From the NCBI GenBank assembly GCA_041395625.1, contig JAWLAE010000006.1, positions 45,178 to 109,177 of the forward strand: a DNA stretch of 64,000 bases, read 5' to 3'. Shown here piece after piece: positions 16,886 to 27,649 of this stretch. Made by a program: the position numbers and the translations under genes. The stretch comes from CADEED01 sp041395625 (GTDB lineage Bacteria > Pseudomonadota > Gammaproteobacteria > Steroidobacterales > Steroidobacteraceae). The number at the start of each line of letters is the position of its first letter. Position 1 is the stretch's first letter. The notes under the pieces are model-generated. The model made no database searches. It saw only the letters and a program-made list of their open reading frames with translations, and was not told where the DNA came from.

Positions 16886-17377
16886 GTGAAACACGAGCAA
16901 GTGATCAGCAACTGGCGGGCGATGAGCGCGACGAGCGCGCCGCCCTACGACTACGATGAGTTCAGCCGCCGTGTACAGCGCAGTACCGAGCACGCCCAGC
17001 GGACGCGCCGGATATCGACCACCGTGGCCGCATGCGCACTCGTGGCAGTTGCTGTCGGCGCCCTGCAGCGCCTGCAGACGAGCGTGAGCATTGCGACATC
17101 CGACCCGAATGCTGTTGCAGCAGCCCAGGCTGATCGGGCGAGCGGGCCGGCAGAGGGCGCAGCCGTGCCGCGACTGGCCGAGGCGGCGGTCGTCAAGGGG
17201 GAGTCCTATCTGCTGGCCGCTGCGCTCGAGGATCGGATGGCGTGGATCGACGATACCTTGAGCGATCCGCAGGTCGCGGGCCAGGCGCAGGTGCCCCAAC
17301 TCCTGCGGGAGCGGGAGCGTTTACTCAAATCCTGGGTGCAGGTGCGCTACGCCGAAGCGCTGGTAGCAAGTCGTTAG
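16886..17377 (+). CDS. Putative membrane anti-sigma factor
   Basis: 163 aa from GTG. The short cytoplasmic N-terminus is followed by one membrane segment (ISTTVAACALVAVAVGALQRL, about 43-63) and a periplasmic domain ending in a helical ERERLLKSWVQVRYAEAL. There is no HxxxCxxC zinc motif, so it is not a ZAS anti-sigma. The role is inferred from position: 12 bases downstream of the ECF sigma gene and 8 bases upstream of the PDZ protein. I recognise no sequence family. Confidence 0.6.
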   Translation: MKHEQVISNWRAMSATSAPPYDYDEFSRRVQRSTEHAQRTRRISTTVAACALVAVAVGALQRLQTSVSIATSDPNAVAAAQADRASGPAEGAAVPRLAEAAVVKGESYLLAAALEDRMAWIDDTLSDPQVAGQAQVPQLLRERERLLKSWVQVRYAEALVASR

Positions 17378-17385
17378 GAGTGACC

Positions 17386-18366
17386 ATGAAGAGAATCGGA
17401 ACGTTGTTCTCCACGGTATTGGTAGGTGGCCTGGCGCTGGCCTGGGCGGTTGCCGCTGTCGCACAGCGCCCACCGCCGGCGGCCGCAGCTGAGCAGCGTG
17501 ATCGCGAAGTGGAGCGCGAGCTGGAAGCGGCCCGCGAACGCCTGGAGCGCGCGGCGCAGGACGTTGCGCAGCTGTCCGCGAAAATGAGCGACCGGGTCAT
17601 GCAGCAAATGATTCCGGTGGATGACCTCCGCAAGCGCGCCATGCTCGGCGTGCACATCGACGATACACCTGACAAGTCCGGGGCACTCGTCAAGGAAGTC
17701 AGTCCCGGTGGACCGGCGAGCGAGGCGGGCTTGCAGCGTGGCGATCGTATCGTGCGCCTCAATGGCAAGAGCCTGGCTGCCGAAGACGCTGCCCACCTCG
17801 AGCTGATGCGGCGCATGCAGGAGGTGAAGCCGGGCGATGTCGTGCAGCTTGGCGTCATGCGCGATGGCAAGCCGCTCGACCTCAAAGTCACCACCCGTGC
17901 AGGCCAGCTGGCGGCTTACATGATGCATCTGCCACCGGGTGCACCAGTGCCGCCGGAGGCGCCGCTGCCGCCTGCTTTCCGGGGTGCTGAGCGTGGCTGG
18001 GAGTTCGAGTTCCTGACCCGCGGCAGCGGCGAGCTGGCGCAACTCGAGCTCGCTACGCTCACGCCCAAGCTGGGACGCTACTTTGGGACCGACAGCGGTG
18101 TCCTCGTCGTGCGGGCGCCGCCCGATTCCAGCTACCGACTGGAGGACGGCGATGTGATCCGGTCGATCGGCACGCGCGTGCCGGACTCCGGTACGCATGC
18201 GCTTAGGATCCTGCGGTCCTATCAGCCCGGCGAAAAGCTGACTCTGCGGATACTGCGCCAACGCAAGCCACTGACGCTCGACGTGCAGCTCCCAGCCGTG
18301 CCGGCTGGCCGCAGGCAGACCCGATCCGAGTCCAGCCAGTTGCCGGCCGATCGGCCCGTATCCTAA
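17386..18366 (+). CDS. Periplasmic PDZ-domain protein of the sigma operon
   Basis: 326 aa with an N-terminal signal or anchor (LFSTVLVGGLALAWAVAAVAQ). A charged coiled-coil (EQRDREVERELEAARERLERAAQDVAQL, about 36-63) follows. The first PDZ domain is at about 83-165 (LGVHIDDTPDKSGALVKEVSPGGPASEAGLQRGDRIVRLNG). A second PDZ-like domain is near the C-terminus (GVLVVRAPPDSSYRLEDGDVIRSIG). No protease triad is seen, so it is an adaptor or sensor, not a DegS-type protease. The ATG has TAGGAG upstream. By position it may modulate cleavage of the anti-sigma factor. Confidence 0.75.
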   Translation: MKRIGTLFSTVLVGGLALAWAVAAVAQRPPPAAAAEQRDREVERELEAARERLERAAQDVAQLSAKMSDRVMQQMIPVDDLRKRAMLGVHIDDTPDKSGALVKEVSPGGPASEAGLQRGDRIVRLNGKSLAAEDAAHLELMRRMQEVKPGDVVQLGVMRDGKPLDLKVTTRAGQLAAYMMHLPPGAPVPPEAPLPPAFRGAERGWEFEFLTRGSGELAQLELATLTPKLGRYFGTDSGVLVVRAPPDSSYRLEDGDVIRSIGTRVPDSGTHALRILRSYQPGEKLTLRILRQRKPLTLDVQLPAVPAGRRQTRSESSQLPADRPVS

Positions 18367-18411
18367 TAGATCGCGACGAACGCGCGGCGCGCGCCTGCTA
18401 GCATTCCTTGG

Positions 18412-19443
18412 GTGCGTCGCGCTGATTTCCACTACGAATTACCCACCGAGCTGATTGCGCAGGAGCCGCTCCTGGAGCGCTCTGCCAGCCGTCTGCTGCT
18501 GCTCGATGGCGCCACCGGTGCGGTCAGCGACCGGCGGATCCTCGATTTGCCCGAGTTGCTGGCACCGGGTGACCTGCTGATTTTCAACGATACGCACGTC
18601 ATTCCGGCGCGCCTCTATGGGACCAAGCCGAGCGGTGGCCAGGTGGAGTTCCTGCTCGAGCGTCCATTGGAACGACATCGCGCGCTCGTTCATGCGCGTG
18701 CCAGCAAGGCCGTGCGTGCCGGTATGCGAATCACGACCAGCGGTGGTGTGGTCGAAATGGTCGCGCGCCAGGGGGAGTTGTGGATTGCGGAGCTGCCGAC
18801 GACGGCCCTCGAGTTCTTCGAAGCACACGGTCATGTGCCGCTGCCGCCCTACATTGCAAGAGACCCCACCGCGGCTGACCGCGAGCGCTACCAGAGCCGT
18901 TTCGCGCGCAAGCCTGGCGCCGTTGCTGCTCCTACAGCCAGTCTGCACTTCGACGACTTGTTACTCTCGCGCATCAAGTCGCGTGGGATCGGCACGGAGC
19001 TCGTGACGCTGCACGTCGGTGCGGGGACGTTTCAGCCGGTGCGCAGCGAATCGGTCGGTGCACATGTGATGCATGCGGAGTTCACCGAGGTGGGCGCCGG
19101 TGTTTGCGCGGCGATCGCGGCGACGCGCGCGCGCCGCGGCCGGGTCATCGCCGTCGGGACGACCGTGGTGCGCGCGCTGGAAACTGCGGTGGGCAATGGT
19201 GGGCTGGCGCCATTCATAGGTGACACCAAGTTGTTCATCGTGCCTGGTTTCAGGTTTCACGTGGTCGACGCGATGGTCACCAATTTCCATCTGCCGGAGT
19301 CTACCTTGCTGATGTTGGCGAGTGCCTTCGCCGGTCGCGAGCATGTGTTGGCCGCCTATCGACACGCGGTCGCAGAACGCTATCGATTTTTCAGCTATGG
19401 CGACGCGATGTTCATCACACCCACGGCCGGCGCACGCGCATGA
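18412..19443 (+). CDS. queA: S-adenosylmethionine:tRNA ribosyltransferase-isomerase
   Basis: 343 aa from a GTG. It transfers and isomerises the ribosyl part of SAM onto preQ1 at tRNA position 34 to make epoxyqueuosine. Family motifs include the N-terminal DFHYELPTELIAQEPLLERSASRLL, FNDTHVIPARLYG, YQSRFARKPGAVAAPTASLHFD and the C-terminal DAMVTNFHLPESTLLMLASAFAG. The stop overlaps the tgt start by 4 bases (ATGA). With tgt, yajC, secD and secF it forms the classical proteobacterial order. No clear RBS precedes the GTG; a TAGCAT box lies 7 bases upstream. Confidence 0.95.
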   Translation: MRRADFHYELPTELIAQEPLLERSASRLLLLDGATGAVSDRRILDLPELLAPGDLLIFNDTHVIPARLYGTKPSGGQVEFLLERPLERHRALVHARASKAVRAGMRITTSGGVVEMVARQGELWIAELPTTALEFFEAHGHVPLPPYIARDPTAADRERYQSRFARKPGAVAAPTASLHFDDLLLSRIKSRGIGTELVTLHVGAGTFQPVRSESVGAHVMHAEFTEVGAGVCAAIAATRARRGRVIAVGTTVVRALETAVGNGGLAPFIGDTKLFIVPGFRFHVVDAMVTNFHLPESTLLMLASAFAGREHVLAAYRHAVAERYRFFSYGDAMFITPTAGARA

Positions 19444-20597
19444 GCGCGCTATTCGAGTGCCTGGCGGTCGACGGTGCGGCGCGCCGCGGTCGGCTGACAT
19501 TGCGGCACGGTACAGTGGCGACACCGGCATTCATGCCAGTGGGCACCTACGGCACGGTCAAGGCGATGACACCCGAGGAGCTCGATTCGTTAGGTGCCGA
19601 GATCATTCTGGGCAACACCTTCCATCTGATGCTGCGACCGGGTCCTGGCGTGGTGGCAGCACACGGCGGCCTGCATCGCTTCATGCATTGGCAGCGGCCT
19701 ATCCTCACCGACTCCGGCGGCTTCCAGGTGTTCAGCTTGGCCGACCTGAGCAAGATCAGTGAGGAGGGCGTGCGCTTTCAATCGCCGATCGATGGATCGG
19801 CGGTGCGACTGACGCCCGAGGACTCGATGGACGTGCAGCATGCGCTGCGCTCGGACATCGTCATGGTGCTGGACGACTGTACGGCCTATCCGGCGACCGA
19901 GGCCGATGCGCGCGACTCGATGGAGCGTTCCATGCGTTGGGCGGCGCGCAGCGCCACTCATTACGCGCGCCTGCCGACGGTCGATGACGGTCTGGCGCCC
20001 GAGGGTCCGCCGGGTGCGCTATTCGGCATCTTGCAGGGCGGCATGCATGTGCCGTTGCGACTGGCGTCACTTGAAGCGCTGACGCGACTCGACTTCCCTG
20101 GGTTGGCGATCGGTGGACTCGCGGTGGGCGAGCCCGAGGACGTGCGGCTGGCAGTGCTGGAAGGTGTCTTGCCGCATATGCCGGCGGATCGGCCGCGCTA
20201 CCTGATGGGTGTCGGCCGGCCGGAGGACATCGTGCAGGCCGTGCTGCGGGGCGTGGACATGTTCGACTGCGTGATGCCCACGCGCCATGCGCGCAATGGC
20301 CATCTGTTCACGGCGACCGGTGTTCTCAATATCCGCAATGCCGCGCATCTGCGCGACACTGGGCCGATCGACCCCGAGTGCGGCTGCTACACCTGCCAGC
20401 ACTACTCACGGGCCTATCTGCGTCACCTCGACCGTTGCAACGAGATCCTGGGGTCGCGCCTCAACACTATCCACAATCTTTACTTCTACCTTGATCTGAT
20501 GCGGCAGCTGCGGGCAGCGATCGAGCAGGGCGATCTTGAGCGGTTTGCGCGTGACTTTTCGGCTCGACGGCTGGCTTCGGCCGAGGCTGTGGCATAA
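19440..20597 (+). CDS. tgt: Queuine (preQ1) tRNA-ribosyltransferase
   Basis: 385 aa. It exchanges guanine 34 for preQ1 in tRNAs with GUN anticodons. The catalytic Asp lies in TDSGGFQVFSLADL and the nucleophile in MFDCVMPTRHARNG. The Zn site is CGCYTCQHYSRAYLRHL (CxCxxC...H). It is translationally coupled to queA. The gene ends in an extended -10 sequence (TGGCATAAT) that may start yajC-secDF transcription. Confidence 0.96.
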   Translation: MSALFECLAVDGAARRGRLTLRHGTVATPAFMPVGTYGTVKAMTPEELDSLGAEIILGNTFHLMLRPGPGVVAAHGGLHRFMHWQRPILTDSGGFQVFSLADLSKISEEGVRFQSPIDGSAVRLTPEDSMDVQHALRSDIVMVLDDCTAYPATEADARDSMERSMRWAARSATHYARLPTVDDGLAPEGPPGALFGILQGGMHVPLRLASLEALTRLDFPGLAIGGLAVGEPEDVRLAVLEGVLPHMPADRPRYLMGVGRPEDIVQAVLRGVDMFDCVMPTRHARNGHLFTATGVLNIRNAAHLRDTGPIDPECGCYTCQHYSRAYLRHLDRCNEILGSRLNTIHNLYFYLDLMRQLRAAIEQGDLERFARDFSARRLASAEAVA

Positions 20598-20598
20598 T
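20590..20598 (+). promoter_or_regulatory. Candidate extended -10 promoter for yajC-secD-secF
   Basis: TGGCATAAT matches the extended -10 consensus (TGnTATAAT) at all but one position. It sits at the 3' end of tgt, leaving about 75 bases of leader before yajC. No good -35 is seen, which an extended -10 does not require. Confidence 0.4.
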
Positions 20599-20680
20599 CG
20601 CCGGCTATTTCGCCCATGCGCTCGGCGCCCTGGGCCCGTAATTACCTGATCTACAACGCTTTTCTCTAGGGTGTGATGCT

Positions 20681-21010
20681 ATGAATCCATTTATTTCCGA
20701 CGCCTACGCACAGGGCGCTGGCGCAGCGCCCGGTGGCTCCTTCGCACCACTACTGATGATGGTGGTGTTCATTGTCATCTTCTATTTCCTGCTGATTCGG
20801 CCGCAACAGAAGAAGGCCAAGGAACACCAGGCGATGCTAGCGAAGCTCGCGACGGGTGACGAGGTGGTCACTGCTGGTGGCGTGCTCGGCAAGGTCACTG
20901 AAGTGGGCGAGCAGTTCATCACAGTCGAAATCGCCGACGGCGTGCGTATCAAGGTCCAGAGGTTCCAGGTGACCTCGCTCGTGCCCAAGGGCACGCTGAA
21001 GAGCGCGTGA
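20681..21010 (+). CDS. yajC: Sec translocon accessory subunit YajC
   Basis: 109 aa with one membrane helix (FAPLLMMVVFIVIFYFLLIRP, about 23-43). It is followed by the conserved QQKKAKEHQAMLAKLATGDEVVTAGGVLGKVTEV domain. YajC associates with SecDF to aid protein export. AGGG lies upstream of the ATG, and secD begins 12 bases after the stop. Confidence 0.95.
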   Translation: MNPFISDAYAQGAGAAPGGSFAPLLMMVVFIVIFYFLLIRPQQKKAKEHQAMLAKLATGDEVVTAGGVLGKVTEVGEQFITVEIADGVRIKVQRFQVTSLVPKGTLKSA

Positions 21011-21022
21011 GGCCAGATCTCG

Positions 21023-22894
<1,872 letters not shown>

Positions 22895-22934
22895 TCGTCA
22901 TCGCTCTCACCAAATAGTCTAGGGGCCGACTCGC

Positions 22935-23873
22935 ATGGAGTTCTTCAGCAAGACGACCAGTTTCGCGTTCATGAAAACGCGCAAGGTCTGGTATGGGATT
23001 TCGGTCATCCTGATGGTGGCCTCGCTCACGCTGCTCATTACGCGCGGCCTGAATCTGTCGGTCGACTTCACCGGCGGCGTCACGGTCGAAGCGGCGTACC
23101 CGGCCGCTGCCGATATCGAGGCGGCGCGCGCGGCGCTGGCCGCCGCTGGCATCCGCGACGCGCAGGTGCAGAATTTCGGTACGTCGCGTGACATCGTCAT
23201 TCGCATGCCGCCGCTAGCCGACGGGCAGTCGGGCGCCGATTTGCGCACGCAGCTCACGGCGGCGCTGCGGACAGTCGAGCCGTCCGTGGAAGTCCGACGC
23301 TTCGACGTGGTCGGGCCGCAGGTTGGTAGTGAGCTGCTGGAGAGCGCCATATGGGCACTGTCGGTCACCATCGTGCTCATCTTCATTTACGTCGCGCTGC
23401 GCTTCCATACCTGGCGTTTGTCGGTCGGTGCCATCGTCGCGGCGATGCATGATCCGCTGATGGTGCTGGGGTTCTTCGCGCTGACGCAGTTGTCGTTCGA
23501 TCTGTCCGTGATCGCGGCGATCCTCGCGGTGATCGGTTATTCGCTCAACGACACCGTCGTCGTGTTCGATCGCATCCGTGAGCGCTTCGAGCACAACCAG
23601 CGCTCGACACCGGAAGCCGTACTGGACCAGTCGATCAACCAGACCCTGTCGCGGACGATAATGACCTCCGGCACCACCTTGTTAGTCGTGACCGTGCTGT
23701 TCGTGCTGGGTGGTGAGGCATTGAAGGGCTTCTCGACGGCGCTGATCGTCGGCATCGTGATCGGTACCTACTCCTCGATCTATGTCGCGAGCGCGTTGGC
23801 ACTCGATCTGGGGTTGAAGGGCGTGCACTTGTTCCCGATCGAACGCAAAGATCCGCTCGACGATTTGCCCTGA
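22935..23873 (+). CDS. secF: Protein translocase subunit SecF
   Basis: 312 aa. Six membrane helices surround a periplasmic domain. The family D4 segment LNLSVDFTGGVTVE follows TM1, and TM4 contains GYSLNDTVVVFDRIRE. It forms the SecDF complex that uses the proton motive force to pull exported proteins. It is 40 bases downstream of secD. Confidence 0.96.
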   Translation: MEFFSKTTSFAFMKTRKVWYGISVILMVASLTLLITRGLNLSVDFTGGVTVEAAYPAAADIEAARAALAAAGIRDAQVQNFGTSRDIVIRMPPLADGQSGADLRTQLTAALRTVEPSVEVRRFDVVGPQVGSELLESAIWALSVTIVLIFIYVALRFHTWRLSVGAIVAAMHDPLMVLGFFALTQLSFDLSVIAAILAVIGYSLNDTVVVFDRIRERFEHNQRSTPEAVLDQSINQTLSRTIMTSGTTLLVVTVLFVLGGEALKGFSTALIVGIVIGTYSSIYVASALALDLGLKGVHLFPIERKDPLDDLP

Positions 23874-23933
23874 GCGGGCACACGCTGCGCGGTGAGCGCG
23901 CCGCCTGCTTGTTAGGTTGACGAGGCACGACCG

Positions 23934-24686
23934 ATGATCGAGATGCTGAGCGATCCGGGTACCTGGGTAGCCTTTGCAACCCTGTCGGCGCTCGAGATCG
24001 TGCTCGGCATCGACAACATCATCTTCATCTCGATACTCGTCAGTAGGCTGCCGCCTGAGCGACGGGAAGCCGCGCGCATCACGGGCCTCGCACTGGCGAT
24101 GTTCACGCGCATCGCTTTGCTGTTCGCGATCGTGTGGCTCACCGGCCTGACGGCGCCCTGGTTCAGCGTGCTGGATCAGACGTTTTCCGGCCGCGATGTC
24201 ATCCTGTTCGTGGGTGGCTTGTTTTTGCTCGCGAAGAGCGTGCTCGAGATCCATCACACACTCGAAGGCGCTGCGGACGATCGCCGGACACGCGTGTTCG
24301 CCAACTTCGTGGCGATCGTCGTGCAGATCGCCCTGATCGACATCGTGTTCTCCCTGGATTCGGTGTTCACGGCGGTCGGCCTGGCGCGCCCCGATCAAGT
24401 GCCGATCATGGTTGCCGCCATCGTCGTGGCGATCATGGTGATGATCTGGGTGTCTGGCACGATCAGCGAGTTCGTCGACCGCCACCCGACGATCAAGGTG
24501 CTGGCATTGGCCTTCCTGATCCTCGTTGGTGCGGTGCTCGTGGCCGAGAGTTTCGAGTTCTCGGTACCGAAGGGCTATCTGTATTTCGCCATGGCTTTTG
24601 CCGTCGGCGTGGAGATTGTCAATCTCAGGCTGCGCCAACTGCTGGATGCGCGTCGCGGCGGCGAGGGCGAGGACCAGGGCGGTTAG
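23934..24686 (+). CDS. TerC-family integral membrane protein
   Basis: 250 aa with about seven membrane helices. The TerC signature is clear: LSALEIVLGIDNIIFISILVSRLP near the N-terminus (acidic residues in TM1) and IVVQIALIDIVFSLDSVFTAVGLA in the middle. Family members are implicated in metal (Mn) efflux or tellurite resistance; the substrate cannot be told here. GAGG precedes the ATG. The neighbours (secF, an amino acid permease) give no clear functional link. Confidence 0.87.
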   Translation: MIEMLSDPGTWVAFATLSALEIVLGIDNIIFISILVSRLPPERREAARITGLALAMFTRIALLFAIVWLTGLTAPWFSVLDQTFSGRDVILFVGGLFLLAKSVLEIHHTLEGAADDRRTRVFANFVAIVVQIALIDIVFSLDSVFTAVGLARPDQVPIMVAAIVVAIMVMIWVSGTISEFVDRHPTIKVLALAFLILVGAVLVAESFEFSVPKGYLYFAMAFAVGVEIVNLRLRQLLDARRGGEGEDQGG

Positions 24687-24781
24687 GGCAGGGCGCCCGA
24701 TCGCTCCGATCGAGGCTGCATTACTGGCGCGTGATGGTGTCTGGCCCGTATGATCGGCCAAACCGTTCTTCAGGGGGCTCG

Positions 24782-26293
24782 ATGAATTGGCGTACCAAGA
24801 CTCTCGATCAGATCCTGGCCACGGCGGAAGCCAAGGGCTTGCACCGCTCGCTCGGCGGCTTTCAGCTCATGATGTTGGGCGTCGGCGCCATCATCGGTAC
24901 CGGCATTTTCGTGCTGACGGCCGAGGCTGCGCAGAAGGCCGGCCCCGGCATGATGGTGTCATTCGTCATTGCCGGCGCGGTCTGCGCGGTGACCGCACTG
25001 TGCTACGCGGAACTCGCCTCGATGGTGCCGGTGTCCGGCTCGGCCTATACCTATGCGTATGCGGTGCTCGGTGAGATCGTTGCCTGGGTGGTCGGCTGGG
25101 CGCTGATCCTCGAGTACGCCGTGGCCGCGAGCGCGGTATCGGTCGGTTGGTCTAACTACTTCGTCGGTTCGATCGAGCGCTTCTTCAGTCTCGACTTTCC
25201 CGATTTGCTCAGTAAGGGGCCGCACGTCGGCGGCATCATGAACGTGCCGGCCGCAGTCATCGCGCTGCTCGTGACCGGCCTGCTGATCCTGGGCACCCGC
25301 GAAAGCGCGCGGGTCAATGCCGTACTGGTCAGCATCAAGGTTGTCGCGCTCACCGTGTTCTGCATCCTCGCGATTCCGGTGATCAACGGCGCCAACTTTG
25401 AGCCGTTCGCGCCCAATGGCTTCATTGGCGAGATTTCCGGCATGGGTATCGCCGGGGCTGCTGCCTCGATCTTCTTTGCGTATGTCGGCTTCGATGCCGT
25501 CTCGACGGCCGCCGAGGAGACGCGCGATCCGCAACGCAACGTGCCTTTCGGCCTGATCGGCAGCCTCGCGATCTGTACGGTGTTCTATGTACTGGTGGCA
25601 GCGGGCGCCATTGGTTCGATCGGCGCGCAACCGATCGTCGACCCGGCGACGGGCCTGGCATTCGAGCCCGGCACGCGCGGTCTGGCAGATGCCTGCACGC
25701 TGGCGGAGAACGCCAAACAACTGGCCTGTAGCGGCGAGCCGCTGGCGCACGTGATGGATGCGATCGGCTGGAAGACCATCTCCGGGCTCATCAGTCTGGC
25801 AGCGTTTCTTGCCTTGCCGTCGGTGATCCTGATGATGCTCTTTGGGCAGACGCGCATATTCTTCGTGATGGCGCGCGACAAACTGCTGCCGTTCAACGAT
25901 GTGCTGACACGCATCCATCCGAAATTCCACACGCCGCACATCGTCACGGCGATCACGGGTCTGGCGGTGACGGTATTCGCTTCGTTCTTCCCGGTTGGTG
26001 TGCTGGCGGATATCTCCAACAGTGGCACGCTGTTCGCGTTCATGATCGTCGCGCTCGGCGTCTTGATTCTGCGGGTCAAGGATCCAGACCGAAAACGACC
26101 GTTCCGCACGCCGATCGTGTGGGTCATGGCACCGCTGGCACTCGCTGGCTGCGCGTTTCTGTTCTTCTCGTTGCCATTCCGGACGCAGGTGACTTTCTTC
26201 GTCTGGGCCGCAGTGGGGCTCGTGATCTACTTCCTGTACGGGTATCGGCACAGCCCGGTGGGCCGCGAGGTTGCCCGAGAAGAACCGAAGTAG
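24782..26293 (+). CDS. APC-superfamily amino acid permease (cationic amino acid transporter-like)
   Basis: 503 aa with about 12 membrane helices. The start at 24782 has AGGGGG upstream and begins MNWRTKTLDQILA, the usual N-terminus of CAT/YfnA-like permeases. GVGAIIGTGIFVLTAEAA is the conserved TM1 substrate-binding turn, and FFAYVGFDAVSTAAEETRDPQRNVP is the TM6 signature of this subgroup. The C-terminal part (KDPDRKRPFRTPIVWVMAPLAL) is also typical. The substrate is probably an amino acid; which one is not determinable. A dicarboxylate symporter follows 22 bases later. Confidence 0.9.
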   Translation: MNWRTKTLDQILATAEAKGLHRSLGGFQLMMLGVGAIIGTGIFVLTAEAAQKAGPGMMVSFVIAGAVCAVTALCYAELASMVPVSGSAYTYAYAVLGEIVAWVVGWALILEYAVAASAVSVGWSNYFVGSIERFFSLDFPDLLSKGPHVGGIMNVPAAVIALLVTGLLILGTRESARVNAVLVSIKVVALTVFCILAIPVINGANFEPFAPNGFIGEISGMGIAGAAASIFFAYVGFDAVSTAAEETRDPQRNVPFGLIGSLAICTVFYVLVAAGAIGSIGAQPIVDPATGLAFEPGTRGLADACTLAENAKQLACSGEPLAHVMDAIGWKTISGLISLAAFLALPSVILMMLFGQTRIFFVMARDKLLPFNDVLTRIHPKFHTPHIVTAITGLAVTVFASFFPVGVLADISNSGTLFAFMIVALGVLILRVKDPDRKRPFRTPIVWVMAPLALAGCAFLFFSLPFRTQVTFFVWAAVGLVIYFLYGYRHSPVGREVAREEPK

Positions 26294-26315
26294 CCGCTCA
26301 GGTATCTAACAACCC

Positions 26316-27644
26316 ATGTCGGATATCGACCCGAAGCTCGCCAACCGTATCCTGATCGGCCTGGCGGTCGGCGCGGTCGCGGGCGTCGTGACGCTCCTGA
26401 TCGGTGCCGTGGCGCCGCCGGTGCTCGACGGCGCGCGCTGGCTGGCGAATTTCGCACTCGATCCGCTGGGGCAGGTATTCCTGCGGTTGCTGTTCTTCGT
26501 CGTTATCCCGCTGGTGTTCGCCTCGCTCGCTGCTGGCGTCGCGCAGCTCGGCGAATTGCGGGACCTGGGGCCGCTGGCGACGCGCACCTTCACGCTGTTC
26601 CTCATCAACATGTCGATCGCCGTGTTCCTCGGCCTGGTGATGATGAATGTGGTACGGCCCGGCGATGCGCTCGACCCCGACACGAAGACTCAGTTGATGC
26701 AGGAGTATGGCGGCGCGGCGGCCCAGACGGTCGAACGCAGCGCCCAGCGTCCGGCGATGAGTCCGCAGACGATCGTCGACATGTTCATGCCGCGCAACCT
26801 GTTCGGCGCGTTCGTCGGCAACGATCGCAACATGCTGGGCGAAGTGTTGCCGCTGATCCTGTTCGCGATCCTGGTGGGCGCGGCGGCGATCAGGCTGGGC
26901 GATACCAAACGCGACGAAGTGGTCGCAGGACTCGAGCTCGTGACGCGGCTGATGACCGGCATCGTGCAGTTCGCGTTGAAACTCGCACCCTATGCCGTGC
27001 CGGCCATGATCTTCAGCGTGATCGTCAAGGTGGGTTGGGACATCGTCATCGCCCTCGGCGTGTTCGTGATCGCCTGTCTCGCCGTGATGCTGCTGCATCT
27101 GTTCGGCACCATGTCGCTGTGGCTGCGCATCTGGTCGAAGCGGCGGCCGACGGAGTTCTGGCAGATCGTCAAGCCCGTGCTCATCACCGCGTTCTCGACC
27201 AGTTCGAGCAGCGCGACCTTGCCGGCGTCGCTGGCCGTCACGCGCGAGCAGTTAGGCGTCAAGCCCACGACGGCGGGTTTCGTGCTGCCGCTGGGTGCTA
27301 CCATGAACATGTCCGGCACGGCACTCTACGAAGGCTGTGTCGTGCTGTTCGTCGCGCAGGTTTTTGGCGTGCACCTTGGCTGGGCTGAGCAGGGCACCTT
27401 ACTGGTGCTCGCGGTGTTGTCAGCCGTGGCCGTGGCCTCGATTCCAGGTGGCTCGCTGCCACTGATCGCCGGTCTGCTGGTTACTTTCGGAATTCCGGCC
27501 GAAGGCATCGGCATCATATTGGGCGCCGACCGCCTGCTCGACATGACACGCACGGCCGTCAACGTCGGCTCGGACATCGTTACTGCCGTGATCGTCGATG
27601 AACGCACGCCGGCGAAGGCAGTGACGCCACCGACACCCGGGTAG
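26316..27644 (+). CDS. Dicarboxylate/amino acid:cation symporter (DAACS, GltP/DctA family)
   Basis: 442 aa. It takes up glutamate, aspartate or C4-dicarboxylates with H+ or Na+. Family motifs include TSSSSATLPASL (re-entrant hairpin 1), GFVLPLGATMNMSGTALYEG (TM7) and IPGGSLPLIAGLLVTFGIPAEGIGIILGADRLLDMTRTAVNVGSD (hairpin 2/TM8). A loop of about 70 residues around 120-150 (TQLMQEYGGAAAQTVERSAQRPAMSPQTIVDMFMPRN) is as in other bacterial homologues. It is probably co-transcribed with the permease. Confidence 0.93.
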   Translation: MSDIDPKLANRILIGLAVGAVAGVVTLLIGAVAPPVLDGARWLANFALDPLGQVFLRLLFFVVIPLVFASLAAGVAQLGELRDLGPLATRTFTLFLINMSIAVFLGLVMMNVVRPGDALDPDTKTQLMQEYGGAAAQTVERSAQRPAMSPQTIVDMFMPRNLFGAFVGNDRNMLGEVLPLILFAILVGAAAIRLGDTKRDEVVAGLELVTRLMTGIVQFALKLAPYAVPAMIFSVIVKVGWDIVIALGVFVIACLAVMLLHLFGTMSLWLRIWSKRRPTEFWQIVKPVLITAFSTSSSSATLPASLAVTREQLGVKPTTAGFVLPLGATMNMSGTALYEGCVVLFVAQVFGVHLGWAEQGTLLVLAVLSAVAVASIPGGSLPLIAGLLVTFGIPAEGIGIILGADRLLDMTRTAVNVGSDIVTAVIVDERTPAKAVTPPTPG

Positions 27645-27649
27645 TCAGC

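Noticed and set aside
23682..24761. 359-codon antisense frame opposite secF/TerC gene
   Set aside because: Shadow frame; low complexity with many His/Asp/Arg and no start signal.
24959..26251. 430-codon antisense frame opposite the amino acid permease
   Set aside because: His/Arg/Asp-rich shadow frame without any recognisable motif.
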